Part shown: piece by piece, positions 1-11,818 of the stretch
Position numbering within the stretch: the first letter of the stretch is position 1
Layout: the number at the start of each line of letters is the position of its first letter
DNA from: an uncultured Micrococcales bacterium
Lineage (GTDB): Bacteria > Actinomycetota > Actinomycetes > Actinomycetales > Microbacteriaceae
DNA: 63,486 bases
Direction of reading: 5' to 3'
Assembly (NCBI GenBank): GCA_903935175.1
Contig: CAIZQQ010000223.1
Coordinates: forward strand, 1-63,486
Notes under the pieces: generated by a model
Told to the model about the DNA's origin: nothing
The model's input: the letters and a program-made list of their open reading frames with translations, nothing else
Database searches by the model: none
Position numbers and translations under genes: made by a program

Positions 1-932
1 ACGGTGTCAACGAACTGCGCGATGATCTCGCCGCAGCCAAAGAGTTTGCCAAAGAAGACGAATCGTTTGCGGCAGAAGTGCCAGGTCTCGAAGAGAAGCT
101 GGTTGCTAACACCGAAAAGCTCCGTCGCCTGCTGATTCCTCGTGACCCAGATGATGGCCGCGATGTAATCATGGAAATCAAGGCAGGTGAAGGTGGTGCC
201 GAGTCGGCACTGTTCGCCGCCGACCTACTTCGCATGTACATCCAGTACGCCAACTCAAAGGGTTGGAAGACCGAGATTCTCGACAAAAACGAGAGCGATC
301 TCGGTGGCTACAAGGATGTTCAGCTGGCGATCAAGTCAAACACCACCGACCCCGCTCAGGGCGTTTGGGCTCACCTGAAGTATGAGGGTGGCGTGCACCG
401 TGTTCAGCGTGTTCCGGTCACCGAAACTCAGGGACGCATTCACACTTCGGCCGCCGGCGTTCTGATTTTTCCAGAAGTTGACGCACCAGAAGAAGTCGAG
501 ATCAGCCAAAACGACCTTCGCATCGACGTCTACCGTTCATCTGGCCCTGGTGGTCAGTCGGTAAACACCACCGACTCTGCCGTTCGCATCACCCACCTTC
601 CAACCGGAATCACTGTGGCGATGCAGAACGAAAAGTCTCAGCTGCAGAACCGCGAAGCTGCCATGCGAGTGCTGCGTGCGCGCATCCTCGCTGCCCAGCA
701 AGAGGCCATCGACGCCGAGCAGAGCGCAGCCCGCAAGTCACAGGTTCGTTCGGTCGACCGCTCAGAGCGAATTCGCACCTACAACTTTCCCGAAAACCGC
801 ATCGCCGATCACCGCACCGGCTACAAGTCGTACAACCTTGACCAGGTCATGGATGGCGCGCTTGAGCCGGTAGTTCAGTCGGCAATCACCGTTGACGAAG
901 AAGCTCGTCTGGCGGCTCTCGGAAACAAGTAA
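1..932 (+). CDS. prfA: Peptide chain release factor 1, 5'-truncated by window edge
   Basis: Release factor 1 recognises UAA and UAG in the ribosomal A site and triggers peptidyl-tRNA hydrolysis. The open frame runs from base 3 with no start in view; about 309 codons are visible against a usual length near 360, so roughly 50 N-terminal residues lie upstream. The catalytic GGQ tripeptide is encoded at 549-557 within the context [10 protein letters not shown], and the stop-codon reading loop is seen as PVTETQGR near 414-437 (the family consensus is PxT). prmC, which methylates the GGQ glutamine, follows 3 bases after the stop, an arrangement common in bacteria. Identity is secure; the true start is outside the window. 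Confidence 0.97.
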   Translation, partial: GVNELRDDLAAAKEFAKEDESFAAEVPGLEEKLVANTEKLRRLLIPRDPDDGRDVIMEIKAGEGGAESALFAADLLRMYIQYANSKGWKTEILDKNESDLGGYKDVQLAIKSNTTDPAQGVWAHLKYEGGVHRVQRVPVTETQGRIHTSAAGVLIFPEVDAPEEVEISQNDLRIDVYRSSGPGGQSVNTTDSAVRITHLPTGITVAMQNEKSQLQNREAAMRVLRARILAAQQEAIDAEQSAARKSQVRSVDRSERIRTYNFPENRIADHRTGYKSYNLDQVMDGALEPVVQSAITVDEEARLAALGNK

Positions 933-935
933 CCG

Positions 936-1799
936 ATGTCGCTGGCCAGTTTGCTCGACCGCGCCGAAGCCGCCTTCACCAATGCCGGCATCGAAACTCC
1001 TCGAGTCGACGCCGAACTTTTAGCCGCGTGGATGCTCGGCATCAGCCGTGGCGAATTGCAAAGTGGTCTGATCACCGACTCGATCGCGTTCGACGAAGCG
1101 CAAACCCTGCAGTTTGAAACCCTGGCCGCTCGCCGTGCCGAGCGTGAACCGTTGCAGCACTTGACCGGCGTCGCTCACTTTCGCAACATCACCCTCCAAG
1201 TTGGCAAAGGCGTTTTCGTGCCCCGCCCAGAAACCGAGTGGGTCACCGGCCTCGCCATCGACGCGGTCAAAGCCTGCGCCAATCCCGAGCCGATTGTGTT
1301 CGACCTATGTGCCGGTTCAGGAGCCATCGGTCTTGCAATCGCCACCGAGATTCCAAACGCGCAGGTTATCGGCGTCGAAAAATCAGCGGATGCCTTCGGC
1401 TACACAAGCCGCAACTACGCCAAGCTTGCTCCGACCAACGGCCGCGCCATTCTCGCCGATGTTGCCGATACCCCAAACGATCTCGACGGCAAGGTTGACG
1501 TTGTGATTAGCAACCCGCCGTACATCCCCGCTCAAATGGTGCCGATCTACCCTGAGGTAGCACTTCACGACCCAGGGCTGGCACTGTATGGGGGAGAAGA
1601 CGGGCTTGATGTGGTTCGCGTGGTGGCCGATGTTGCCGCTCGCCTGCTTCACCCGGGCGGAACCCTAATCATTGAGCACGCCGACATGCAGGGCGAAGCG
1701 GTTCGCCATTTACTATTAGATAAGGGTTGGACGCAGGTTCGAACCCACCAAGATTTCAACTCGAGAGATCGCTCGGTTTCGGCAGTTCGAAGCCACTAG
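936..1799 (+). CDS. prmC: Release factor glutamine methyltransferase PrmC (HemK)
   Basis: S-adenosylmethionine-dependent enzyme that N5-methylates the glutamine of the GGQ motif in release factors. The 287-residue protein has an N-terminal helical domain followed by a class I methyltransferase fold: the glycine-rich SAM loop DLCAGSGAIGLA (about residues 128-139) and the hallmark NPPY substrate motif (ISNPPYIPAQ, about residue 192). It starts 3 bases after prfA, so it is probably translated from the same transcript as its substrate gene. Length and motifs are normal for the family. Confidence 0.96.
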   Translation: MSLASLLDRAEAAFTNAGIETPRVDAELLAAWMLGISRGELQSGLITDSIAFDEAQTLQFETLAARRAEREPLQHLTGVAHFRNITLQVGKGVFVPRPETEWVTGLAIDAVKACANPEPIVFDLCAGSGAIGLAIATEIPNAQVIGVEKSADAFGYTSRNYAKLAPTNGRAILADVADTPNDLDGKVDVVISNPPYIPAQMVPIYPEVALHDPGLALYGGEDGLDVVRVVADVAARLLHPGGTLIIEHADMQGEAVRHLLLDKGWTQVRTHQDFNSRDRSVSAVRSH

Positions 1800-1816
1800 T
1801 GACACGAAAGGCAGCC

Positions 1817-2512
1817 ATGGAACGCATTTATGACTGCTCGGTAGACACCGACCTTCTCACCGGCATGAGGCTGGCAAAAGCCTCGCTCGGCCGACACGAA
1901 CTTGTTGTGCTTCCAACCGACACCGTCTATGGGCTCGGCTGCGACGCATTCTCTGCCAAGGGCGTTGCGGCACTGCTTGCCGCCAAGGGCCGCGGTCGTC
2001 AGTCGCCCCCGCCGGTGCTCATTCCAAACATCGCCACCATGCGTGCGCTCGCCGAAACCGTTCCAGACGCTGCCCTAGCCCTTGCCAACACCTTCTGGCC
2101 TGGCGCGCTAACCATGATTCTTCGTTCACAGCCCTCACTCACCTGGGATCTAGGCGAGACCCAAGGCACCGTGGCTCTTCGCATGCCAGACCACAAGATT
2201 GCGCTCGCCCTTCTCGAAGAGGTTGGCCCGCTAGCGGTATCGAGCGCTAACCTCACCGGTGAACCGGCTGCTGTCACCTGCGCACAGGCCGAAGCCTATC
2301 TAGGCAAGAGCGTGAAGGTTTACTTGGATGGTGGGCCAAGCCCGAAGGGTGAAGCGTCAACCATCGTTGACCTAACCGACCTTCGCTACGAAACCGATGC
2401 CAAAGGCAACCAGGTTGAAGTTGGCAAGATTCGAATCGTGCGCAAAGGTGCCCTTTCGACCGCAAAGATTCGGTCTGTGGTTGGCGACCTTCTCGAGAGC
2501 GATGCCAGCTAG
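1817..2512 (+). CDS. tsaC: L-threonylcarbamoyladenylate synthase (TsaC/Sua5/YrdC family)
   Basis: Makes threonylcarbamoyl-AMP from threonine, bicarbonate and ATP, the first step of t6A37 synthesis in ANN-decoding tRNAs. The 231-residue protein carries the YrdC-domain signature LPTDTVYGLGCDA near residue 35 and the later SSANLTGEPA segment. I chose the ATG at 1817, preceded by GAAAGG, over an in-frame TTG at 1727 that would overlap the end of prmC by 24 codons and add residues unlike the family. It is the short, single-domain form without a Sua5 extension. It lies 17 bases after prmC and abuts the next gene. Confidence 0.92.
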   Translation: MERIYDCSVDTDLLTGMRLAKASLGRHELVVLPTDTVYGLGCDAFSAKGVAALLAAKGRGRQSPPPVLIPNIATMRALAETVPDAALALANTFWPGALTMILRSQPSLTWDLGETQGTVALRMPDHKIALALLEEVGPLAVSSANLTGEPAAVTCAQAEAYLGKSVKVYLDGGPSPKGEASTIVDLTDLRYETDAKGNQVEVGKIRIVRKGALSTAKIRSVVGDLLESDAS

Positions 2513-3625
2513 GTGCGCGCCTATTTTCTAATGTTTTTGGTCGCCACCGTGGTGACCTACCTCGCGACTCACTTGGTGCGACGGGTTGCCGCTAAGCGCA
2601 ACCTGCACCTCGAAATTCGCGAACGCGATGTGCACAAGGTTCCGACCCCGCGCCTCGGCGGGCTTGCCATGTATGTCGGGTTTATGGTCACCATGCTGGT
2701 GGCGTGGCCACTCGGTTGGTTCTCAACCGTTTTCGCCAATCCGGGTCAGGTTTTTGCCATCCTCGGTGCCATAACCCTCATGACTGCAGTCGGCGTGCTC
2801 GACGACCTGTTCGACCTCGACTGGACACTGAAGCTGGCCGCCCAGTTCATCGTGGCCGGCCTCATCGCCTGGCAGGGCGTGCAAATCGTCTCACTACCAA
2901 TCTCAGGCCTAACCATCGGCTCGTTCGGCATTAGCCTGATTGCCACCGTGTTTTTGACCGTTCTCATCATGAACGCGGTGAACTTTATCGATGGGCTCGA
3001 CGGACTAGTTGCCGGCGTGGTCTTCATTGGAACATCCGTGTTCTTCGCCTACAGCTACCTGCTTGCGCAGCAAACCTCACCAACCAACTACTTCAGCCTG
3101 GCTGGTCTGATTTCGGCCATCGTGCTTGGCATGTGCGCCGGCTTTTTGCCCCACAACTGGCACAAGGCCAAAATTTTCATGGGCGACAGCGGCGCATATC
3201 AACTTGGCCTTCTCATGTCGATCTCAGCTCTTGCCGTCACCGGCCAGGTTGACCCAGGCACGGTAACCCGAAACGATCTGATCCCGGCGCTGATTCCGCT
3301 GATCCTGCCGCTGAGCATCCTCGTTCTGCCACTGCTCGACTTCTCACTCGCCGTGGTGCGCCGCCTTCGCGCCGGCAAGTCGCCGTTCTCGGCAGACCGC
3401 AAACACCTGCACCACAGACTGCAAGACTTTGGCCACAGCCATCTCGGCTCGGTTCTGGTCTTCTATTTCTGGACCGCACTGGTTTCGATTACCTGCCTAC
3501 TTTTTTTCTGGCTGCCGAGCATTCAGGTTCTGCTCTGGTTCTCGCTCGGTCTTCTAGCCACCTGCCTCTACACCTTCTGGCCGGGTATCGCCCGGCGTCA
3601 ACAAAAGAAAGCTGCCGATGTCTAA
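2513..3625 (+). CDS. wecA: Undecaprenyl-phosphate GlcNAc-1-phosphate transferase, WecA/TagO/MraY family
   Basis: Integral membrane enzyme of the polyprenyl-phosphate sugar-1-phosphate transferase family, which starts assembly of lipid-linked cell-wall glycans (in actinobacteria the arabinogalactan or teichoic-type linker). The 370-residue protein has about ten membrane segments, the DDLFDLDW motif (aspartates for Mg2+), NFIDGLDGL, the FMGDSGA motif and the HLHHRL histidine motif in cytoplasmic loops. It begins with GTG directly after the tsaC stop. The place before atpI and atpB matches the mycobacterial rfe position. The exact sugar is inferred, not visible. Confidence 0.9.
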   Translation: MRAYFLMFLVATVVTYLATHLVRRVAAKRNLHLEIRERDVHKVPTPRLGGLAMYVGFMVTMLVAWPLGWFSTVFANPGQVFAILGAITLMTAVGVLDDLFDLDWTLKLAAQFIVAGLIAWQGVQIVSLPISGLTIGSFGISLIATVFLTVLIMNAVNFIDGLDGLVAGVVFIGTSVFFAYSYLLAQQTSPTNYFSLAGLISAIVLGMCAGFLPHNWHKAKIFMGDSGAYQLGLLMSISALAVTGQVDPGTVTRNDLIPALIPLILPLSILVLPLLDFSLAVVRRLRAGKSPFSADRKHLHHRLQDFGHSHLGSVLVFYFWTALVSITCLLFFWLPSIQVLLWFSLGLLATCLYTFWPGIARRQQKKAADV

Positions 3626-4040
3626 GCCAAACTCTCGCCCAACGAACGTCAACGAACTTTTCAAGCAGGTGCTGCTTCAGGGAACCCTGCTAGGTGCGGC
3701 TATCGCCACCTTCGGCGTGACGATCGGCTTCATCGTGGCCGGTGAGCCAGGCTCGGCAAGTGCTCTTATCGGTGCCGCCATCGCCATCGTTTTCAACGGG
3801 ATGACCGCACTCAGCGTTTGGATCGGTGGCAAGTTGCCGCTCGGCGGTTTCTACGGTGTGGTGCTCGGCGGCTGGATTGTCAAAATCGTGCTGTTCATCA
3901 TCGTCATCGGTGTGCTTCGCGACGTCGAATTCATTCATGGACCAACGCTTTTCTTCACCCTGGTCGCATCGATTCTCGGTGGCCTAACCATCGACGCTTT
4001 GGCCGTTCTGAGAGCCCGCATTCCGACCTTCGACGAGTAA
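3618..4040 (+). CDS. AtpI-like membrane protein preceding the ATP synthase operon
   Basis: Small 140-residue membrane protein with four predicted hydrophobic segments (about residues 24-45, 52-72, 78-100 and 105-125). Its first codons overlap the end of the wecA-like gene by 8 bases. AtpI-type proteins at this position are thought to help assembly of the c-ring, but actinobacterial versions are poorly conserved and I identify this mainly by position and topology. The C-terminus is short and acidic. Confidence 0.72.
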   Translation: MSKPNSRPTNVNELFKQVLLQGTLLGAAIATFGVTIGFIVAGEPGSASALIGAAIAIVFNGMTALSVWIGGKLPLGGFYGVVLGGWIVKIVLFIIVIGVLRDVEFIHGPTLFFTLVASILGGLTIDALAVLRARIPTFDE

Positions 4041-4068
4041 GTTTTTACCCTTTCGAAAGAGGCGGCGC

Positions 4069-4117
4069 AAGCCAAGTAAAAAAGTTACCGAAATCGGCTA
4101 ACTCTGGCTTTTTTACG
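4069..4117. other. Inverted repeat in the gap before atpB
   Basis: A perfect 9-base inverted repeat, GTAAAAAAG at 4076-4084 and CTTTTTTAC at 4108-4116, encloses a small CCG/CGG hairpin (around 4088-4097). The stem is AT-rich and is followed by more T-rich sequence, so it may act as a weak terminator between the wecA-atpI transcript and the ATP synthase operon, or as a protein-binding site. No convincing -35/-10 pair was found in the 208-base gap to atpB. Confidence 0.35.
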
Positions 4118-4248
4118 GGATTTTTCTGAGATTTTTGCTGTTAGACTTTTCGTAATCACCCAGCGAATTTTCGGGTGAACCACACTGTAAATCGCCGCAA
4201 GGGTGAACCTTGCCCCGAAACAGGAGTTGCAAGCTGCTTACTAACGCC

Positions 4249-5076
4249 ATGAGCCTGCTCATTACGGCTTCGTCATCCGAAGAGTCTGACGGTGGCTTTC
4301 ACGCTCCTTCAATCGACGAGTTCTACCCAGAAATCATTGCGTTTGCAGACACCCCATTTGCCCTGAACCGCATCATGCTCATCCGCTTGATCGTGGTTAC
4401 CGTTCTGATCGTTCTCTTCTCGATTTTGGTTAGCCACTTCAAGAAGGCTCAGGCCACTCAAAACTTCGTACCAAGCCGCTTCCAGTTGATGGGTGAAATC
4501 GCGCTGAACTTCGTGCGAACCAACATCGCTCACGAACAGCTCGGCAAAAAAGACGGCGACCGCTTCTTGCCGCTGCTGACCACCATTTTCTTCACCGTGC
4601 TCGGCATGAACATCACGGGTATCATCCCGGGTTTCAACATTTCTGGAACCTCGGTAATCGGTCTGCCGATCGTTTTGGCCCTTGCGGCCTATGTGACCTT
4701 CATCTACGCGGGTGTGCGCCACCACGGCATCCGCTTTTTCAAGGTGGCAACGATTCCAGCCGGTGTGCCGGGTGCCTTCTTGCCGTTGGTGTTCGTCATC
4801 GAGGTTCTCTCGACCTTCATTCTTCGCCCAGTCACCCTGGCTCTGCGTTTGACCATGAACATGATCGCTGGCCACTTGCTGCTCGTGCTCTGTTTCTCGG
4901 CAACCCAGTTCTTCTTCTTCAGCTCCGAGGGCATTTTCAAGCTCTTCGGTGCCGGCACACTCCTGTTTGGCTTTGCCTTCACTCTCTTCGAGATTTTGGT
5001 GGCATTCCTACAGGCCTACGTTTTCACTCTGCTAACTACCGTCTACATTCAGTTGTCGTTGGCAGATGATCACTAA
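4249..5076 (+). CDS. atpB: F1Fo ATP synthase subunit a
   Basis: Membrane subunit forming the two proton half-channels against the c-ring. The predicted 275-residue protein has five to six membrane helices; the essential arginine is in LALRLTMNMIAGH (about residue 204) and the C-terminal helix holds the conserved QAYVF segment. The start is uncertain. The ATG at 4249 lies 22 bases from the only good Shine-Dalgarno sequence (AGGAG, 4222-4226), whereas an in-frame CTG at 4234 sits 7 bases after it and would add LLTNA. The gene opens the atpBEFHAGDC operon. Confidence 0.95.
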   Translation: MSLLITASSSEESDGGFHAPSIDEFYPEIIAFADTPFALNRIMLIRLIVVTVLIVLFSILVSHFKKAQATQNFVPSRFQLMGEIALNFVRTNIAHEQLGKKDGDRFLPLLTTIFFTVLGMNITGIIPGFNISGTSVIGLPIVLALAAYVTFIYAGVRHHGIRFFKVATIPAGVPGAFLPLVFVIEVLSTFILRPVTLALRLTMNMIAGHLLLVLCFSATQFFFFSSEGIFKLFGAGTLLFGFAFTLFEILVAFLQAYVFTLLTTVYIQLSLADDH

Positions 5077-5119
5077 AGAGACTGGCAACCGCCAAGCTCT
5101 TACTCCAGAAGGGAAATAA

Positions 5120-5341
<222 letters not shown>

Positions 5342-5369
5342 TCTCTAAACCAAGTAGAGGATTCACAGC

Positions 5370-5939
5370 GTGATTACAAACATTCTTCTGGCTGCAGAGG
5401 GCGAGACTAAAAACCCGCTCTTGCCAGCAGACTACGACCTAGTTTGGTCGTCTGTCGTATTTGTGATCTTGCTCACCTTCTTCTGGTTCCGAGTTCTTCC
5501 TAATTTCAAGAAGACCTTGGATGAGCGCACCGAAGCTATCGAAGGGCGCTTGGCTTCTGCCGAGCGTGCTCAGGCCGAAGTCGCTGAGAAGACTGCCGAA
5601 ATTGAGAAAGCTCAAGAAAACTCACGTGCAGAAGCATCTGAGATTCGCGAGCAGGCTCGTGCCGAAGGTGTCGCCATCTTGACTGAACTCAAGGAACTGG
5701 CTAACCAGGAGGCCGCTCGAATCACCGCAACCGCCAAGGCTCAGATCGAAGCAGAGCGCCAAGCCGCTCTAGTTTCGCTTCGTGCCGAGGTTGGCGCACT
5801 GGCCATCGACCTTGCTTCGCAAGTTGTTGGTGCCAGCCTGAAGAACGACAAGGTCGCTACCGGCGTTGTCGACAGCTTCTTGAGCGAACTCGAGTCGAGT
5901 GATGTGCCGGCAAAGGCAAAGGGCAAGGCTAAGAAATAA
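5370..5939 (+). CDS. atpF: F1Fo ATP synthase subunit b
   Basis: Peripheral stalk subunit of 189 residues: one membrane helix (about residues 26-45) followed by a long charged coiled coil rich in Ala, Glu, Lys and Arg, ending in a lysine-rich tail. It starts with GTG at 5370, preceded by AGAGG. The stop codon overlaps the first base of the atpH ATG (TAATG), which suggests translational coupling. It is not fused to delta, unlike the mycobacterial b-delta protein. Confidence 0.96.
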   Translation: MITNILLAAEGETKNPLLPADYDLVWSSVVFVILLTFFWFRVLPNFKKTLDERTEAIEGRLASAERAQAEVAEKTAEIEKAQENSRAEASEIREQARAEGVAILTELKELANQEAARITATAKAQIEAERQAALVSLRAEVGALAIDLASQVVGASLKNDKVATGVVDSFLSELESSDVPAKAKGKAKK

Positions 5940-6742
5940 TGGCAAGCTCCACCAGACAAGCGTTGGCCGCAGCCAAAGAAGCGATTTCCCCGCTTCTTGG
6001 CAAAGCCGACCTGCTATTCGCAGAGGAATTGTTCACCATCGGTGCAGCAATCGCCTCTTCGATTCAGTTGCGCAACCTTCTCTCTGACCCTTCTGGAGAA
6101 GAGAAGTCAAAGCAGGGTGCCCTCGCCGCAGTTTTCGGCAAGGCCATTTCTAAAGACGCTTTGACATTTGCCAACAAGTTGTCTGGTTTGCGTTGGTCGA
6201 AGGGTTCAGACCTCGTGTCTGCCTTCGAGCAAATGGGTGTTTATGTCGTGGCTTCGATCGCAAGCCGCGACAAGACCCTGGACGAGCTAGAAGACCAACT
6301 CTTCGCAGCCCGAAGCGTGGTCGACTCAAGCCAAGACCTACAGCAGGCGCTTTCATCGCGTCAGGCTTCGGTCGAGAGCAAGGTTGAGCTCGTCTCGGCT
6401 CTGTTCAAGGGCAAGTTGAGCGCAGCATCCGCCCTGTTGGTGCGTTTTGCGGTCATCGGCTCTCGTCAGCACAAGCTGAGCGAGGTTTTAGAAGGCTTCG
6501 GCAAACTGGTTTCTGCCGTCGCCGATCGCCTAGTTGCCACCGTAACCGTGGCTGCTCCTTTGAGCGCAGCCCAGCAAAACCGCCTGGAGGCGGCACTTTC
6601 GGCCTCTTACGGTACTGAACTAAACCTAAATGTCGAGATCGACCCAAGCATCCTCGGTGGTGTGAAGGTTCAGGTTTCGGGAGAAATCATCGACGGCAGC
6701 GTGGCTGCTCGTCTAAACCAAGCAAAGTTGCAACTCGCCTAG
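5939..6742 (+). CDS. atpH: F1Fo ATP synthase subunit delta
   Basis: OSCP-type subunit joining the peripheral stalk to the top of F1. At 267 residues it is longer than the E. coli form (about 177) and matches the longer actinobacterial type, with an N-terminal helical domain, a middle region, and the C-terminal conserved segment [20 protein letters not shown] that marks the family. It overlaps the atpF stop by one base. Confidence 0.95.
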   Translation: MASSTRQALAAAKEAISPLLGKADLLFAEELFTIGAAIASSIQLRNLLSDPSGEEKSKQGALAAVFGKAISKDALTFANKLSGLRWSKGSDLVSAFEQMGVYVVASIASRDKTLDELEDQLFAARSVVDSSQDLQQALSSRQASVESKVELVSALFKGKLSAASALLVRFAVIGSRQHKLSEVLEGFGKLVSAVADRLVATVTVAAPLSAAQQNRLEAALSASYGTELNLNVEIDPSILGGVKVQVSGEIIDGSVAARLNQAKLQLA

Positions 6743-6788
6743 GCGAACTAAGACCAACCGGGTTTCGGCCCAGAAGATGAGGAACGAG

Positions 6789-8426
<1,638 letters not shown>

Positions 8427-8449
8427 CGATCGAATACGAAAGGTAAGTC

Positions 8450-9355
8450 ATGGGAGCGCAACTTCGGGTCTATAGGCAGAAAATTAAGTCTGCCCAGACG
8501 ACCAAGAAGATCACTCGCGCTATGGAGTTGATCTCGGCGTCACGCATTGCCAAAGCGCAACAGCGTGTAGCCGCATCGACCCCATACTCGCGTGCAGTAA
8601 CCCGTGCCGTTTCGGCCGTTGCAACCTTCTCGAACATCGACCACCCGCTAACTACCGAGCCAGAGCGCATTGAGCGCGCTGCAGTGGTTATCTTCACCAG
8701 CGACCGTGGTCTTGCCGGTGCCTTCTCGTCAAACGTTCTTCGCGAGGCCGAGCAGCTATCTGCTCTACTTCGCGAACAGGGCAAAGACGTGGTCTACTAC
8801 CTGGTCGGTCGCAAGGCGGTTGGTTTCTTCAACTTCCGTCGTCGCACCGCAACCCAGCAGTGGATCGGCGGCACCGACCTTCCGCAGTTTGACACCGCGA
8901 AAGAGATTGCCGACGCAGTTGTTGCAGCATTCAACACTCCAGCCAGCGAGGGTGGTGTAGACGAGATTCACATGGTCTACAACCGCTTCGTTTCGATGAT
9001 CGCCCAGGTACCAGAAGTTGTTCGACTACTTCCACTAGAAGTTGTTGAAGGCGTCGAAGCACCTAGCGACAGCGAAGTTTTCCCGCTCTACGAGTTCGAG
9101 CCAGATGTGAACAAGGTGCTGGATGCTCTGCTTCCGGTTTACATCGAAAGCCGTATCTTCAACGCGATGCTGCAGAGCGCAGCATCCGAGCACGCAGCCC
9201 GTCAAAAGGCTATGAAGTCGGCAACCGACAACGCCGACAAGCTAATCAAGAACTACACCCGATTGAGCAACGCTGCTCGTCAGGCCGAAATTACCCAACA
9301 GATTTCTGAAATCGTTGGTGGCGCAGACGCTCTGGCCACTAGCGACGAAGACTAA
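8450..9355 (+). CDS. atpG: F1Fo ATP synthase subunit gamma
   Basis: Central shaft of F1 that rotates within the alpha3beta3 ring. The 301-residue protein starts [14 protein letters not shown] with the conserved N-terminal helix ([16 protein letters not shown]) and ends with the family helix ([20 protein letters not shown], then [10 protein letters not shown]). The middle [15 protein letters not shown] segment is typical. An AAAGG sequence precedes ATG. It sits between atpA and atpD as expected. Confidence 0.97.
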   Translation: MGAQLRVYRQKIKSAQTTKKITRAMELISASRIAKAQQRVAASTPYSRAVTRAVSAVATFSNIDHPLTTEPERIERAAVVIFTSDRGLAGAFSSNVLREAEQLSALLREQGKDVVYYLVGRKAVGFFNFRRRTATQQWIGGTDLPQFDTAKEIADAVVAAFNTPASEGGVDEIHMVYNRFVSMIAQVPEVVRLLPLEVVEGVEAPSDSEVFPLYEFEPDVNKVLDALLPVYIESRIFNAMLQSAASEHAARQKAMKSATDNADKLIKNYTRLSNAARQAEITQQISEIVGGADALATSDED

Positions 9356-10819
<1,464 letters not shown>

Positions 10820-10821
10820 CA

Positions 10822-11082
10822 ATGGCAACTCTTCGTGTCGAACTTGTAGCAGCCGACCGCGCAATCTGGGCTGGCGAGGCCAAAATGGTCGTCGCCAAAA
10901 CCGTAGAGGGCGAGATTGGTTTGCTACCTGGTCACGAGCCTATGCTTGCCATCTTGGCTTCTGGTGAGGTTCGCATCACGCTCGAAGACGGAGCCGGCAT
11001 CAAGGCAAGCGCCGAAGATGGCTTTCTCTCGATCGAGCACGACGTGGTCACCATCGTGGCTCGTCATGCCGAGCTGGTCTAA
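10822..11082 (+). CDS. atpC: F1Fo ATP synthase subunit epsilon, short form without C-terminal arm
   Basis: Subunit that binds gamma and the c-ring. Only 86 residues are encoded: the N-terminal beta-sandwich (LPGHEPMLAILASGEVRI and VTIVARHAELV) is complete, but the two-helix C-terminal domain that in E. coli and mycobacteria blocks ATP hydrolysis is absent; typical two-domain proteins have about 120-140 residues. The stop is followed directly by a strong terminator, with no downstream frame continuing the protein, so this looks like a genuine short form rather than a frameshift. Confidence 0.94.
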   Translation: MATLRVELVAADRAIWAGEAKMVVAKTVEGEIGLLPGHEPMLAILASGEVRITLEDGAGIKASAEDGFLSIEHDVVTIVARHAELV

Positions 11083-11098
11083 ACACAACTTCAAAAGT

Positions 11099-11130
11099 AA
11101 AAACCCCGTCCGGTTGGGCGGGGTTTTTCT
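11099..11130. terminator. Bidirectional rho-independent terminator after atpC
   Basis: A GC-rich stem (CCCCGTCC and GGGCGGGG with small loop) is flanked by AAAAA on the left and TTTTT on the right, so it can work on both strands. It closes the ATP synthase operon on the plus strand and the convergent cobalamin adenosyltransferase gene on the minus strand. Confidence 0.93.
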
Positions 11131-11144
11131 TGTTTTTGGAGTGC

Positions 11145-11792
11145 TTAGTCTTGCTCGGGGCGACGCTTGGCAGGTGCTTCGCGTCGGTTAGCGGCCGGAA
11201 CCCACTTGACGTCTCCGCCGTGGTTGATGTTCGCGTAGCGGGCTAGCACGAATAGTAGGTCGCTTAGGCGGTTTAGGTACTTCACCGCGAGGATGCTCAC
11301 ACCGCCGTCTTTGTGGCCTTTCTTAGCTGGCTCGGTGCCGTGTTCTTCGATGGCGTGCCAGGTGGCGCGCTCTGCGCGGCGAACAACCGTGCGGGCAAGG
11401 TGCAGCCCGGCTGCAACGCCTGATCCACCAGGAATGATGAAAGAGTCGAGCTTCTCGAGCTTCGAGTTGTAATAGTCGATGGCCTCTTCGAGTGCGTCGA
11501 TCCAGGCTGAATCCACGCGAAGTGGCTCGTACTCGTAGTGTTCGTTCAGTGGGTTCGAGAGGTCTGCGCCAAGGTCGAAGAGTTCGTTCTGAATCTGTGA
11601 CAGCAGGCCAAGGGTTTTCTCATCGAACTCACCGTGTGCCAGCGAAACAGCAACACCGATCGCGCTGTTTGCCTCATCGACATCGGCATAGGCCTCGATG
11701 CGAGGGTCGGTTTTGCGCACTCTCGAAAAGTCGCTCAAACCGGTCATACCTTCGTCGCCGGTGCGGGTGTAAATCTTGGTTAGTTTGACCAT
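11145..11792 (-). CDS. PduO-type ATP:cob(I)alamin adenosyltransferase
   Basis: Transfers the adenosyl group of ATP to cob(I)alamin to form coenzyme B12. The 215-residue protein has the family's N-terminal KIYTRTGDEGMTGL signature, the RIEAYADVDEANSAIG segment, and the helical core with FIIPGGS and ARTVVRRAER motifs that bind ATP. No other cobalamin gene or B12-dependent enzyme is nearby, so it probably serves salvage for an enzyme elsewhere. The ATG has no Shine-Dalgarno sequence but a TAAACT -10 box six bases upstream. Confidence 0.93.
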   Translation of the reverse strand: MVKLTKIYTRTGDEGMTGLSDFSRVRKTDPRIEAYADVDEANSAIGVAVSLAHGEFDEKTLGLLSQIQNELFDLGADLSNPLNEHYEYEPLRVDSAWIDALEEAIDYYNSKLEKLDSFIIPGGSGVAAGLHLARTVVRRAERATWHAIEEHGTEPAKKGHKDGGVSILAVKYLNRLSDLLFVLARYANINHGGDVKWVPAANRREAPAKRRPEQD

Positions 11793-11804
11793 GTCTCAAG
11801 TTTA
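11790..11804 (-). promoter_or_regulatory. Leaderless promoter of the cobalamin adenosyltransferase gene
   Basis: On the minus strand TAAACT (plus coordinates 11799-11804) is followed by six bases and then ATG, so transcription would start at or next to the start codon. The box overlaps the yaaA -10 box by two bases. Confidence 0.55.
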
Positions 11805-11818
11805 GGCTTGTAATCATG
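11803..11818 (+). promoter_or_regulatory. Leaderless promoter of yaaA
   Basis: TAGGCT at 11803-11808, seven bases, then ATG; no Shine-Dalgarno sequence is present. A TTGACC hexamer at 11785-11790 lies 12 bases upstream of the box, too close for a normal -35. Confidence 0.5.

Noticed and set aside
4119-4160. Promoter for the ATP synthase operon (TAGACT and neighbouring T-rich motifs)
   Set aside because: No -35 at an acceptable distance could be paired with any -10-like box, so I did not call one.
4309-4875. 188-codon open frame on the minus strand opposite atpB
   Set aside because: It lies entirely within atpB, its protein is low in structure with many His, Gln and Asp residues expected from the reverse of membrane codons, and it has no ribosome binding site.
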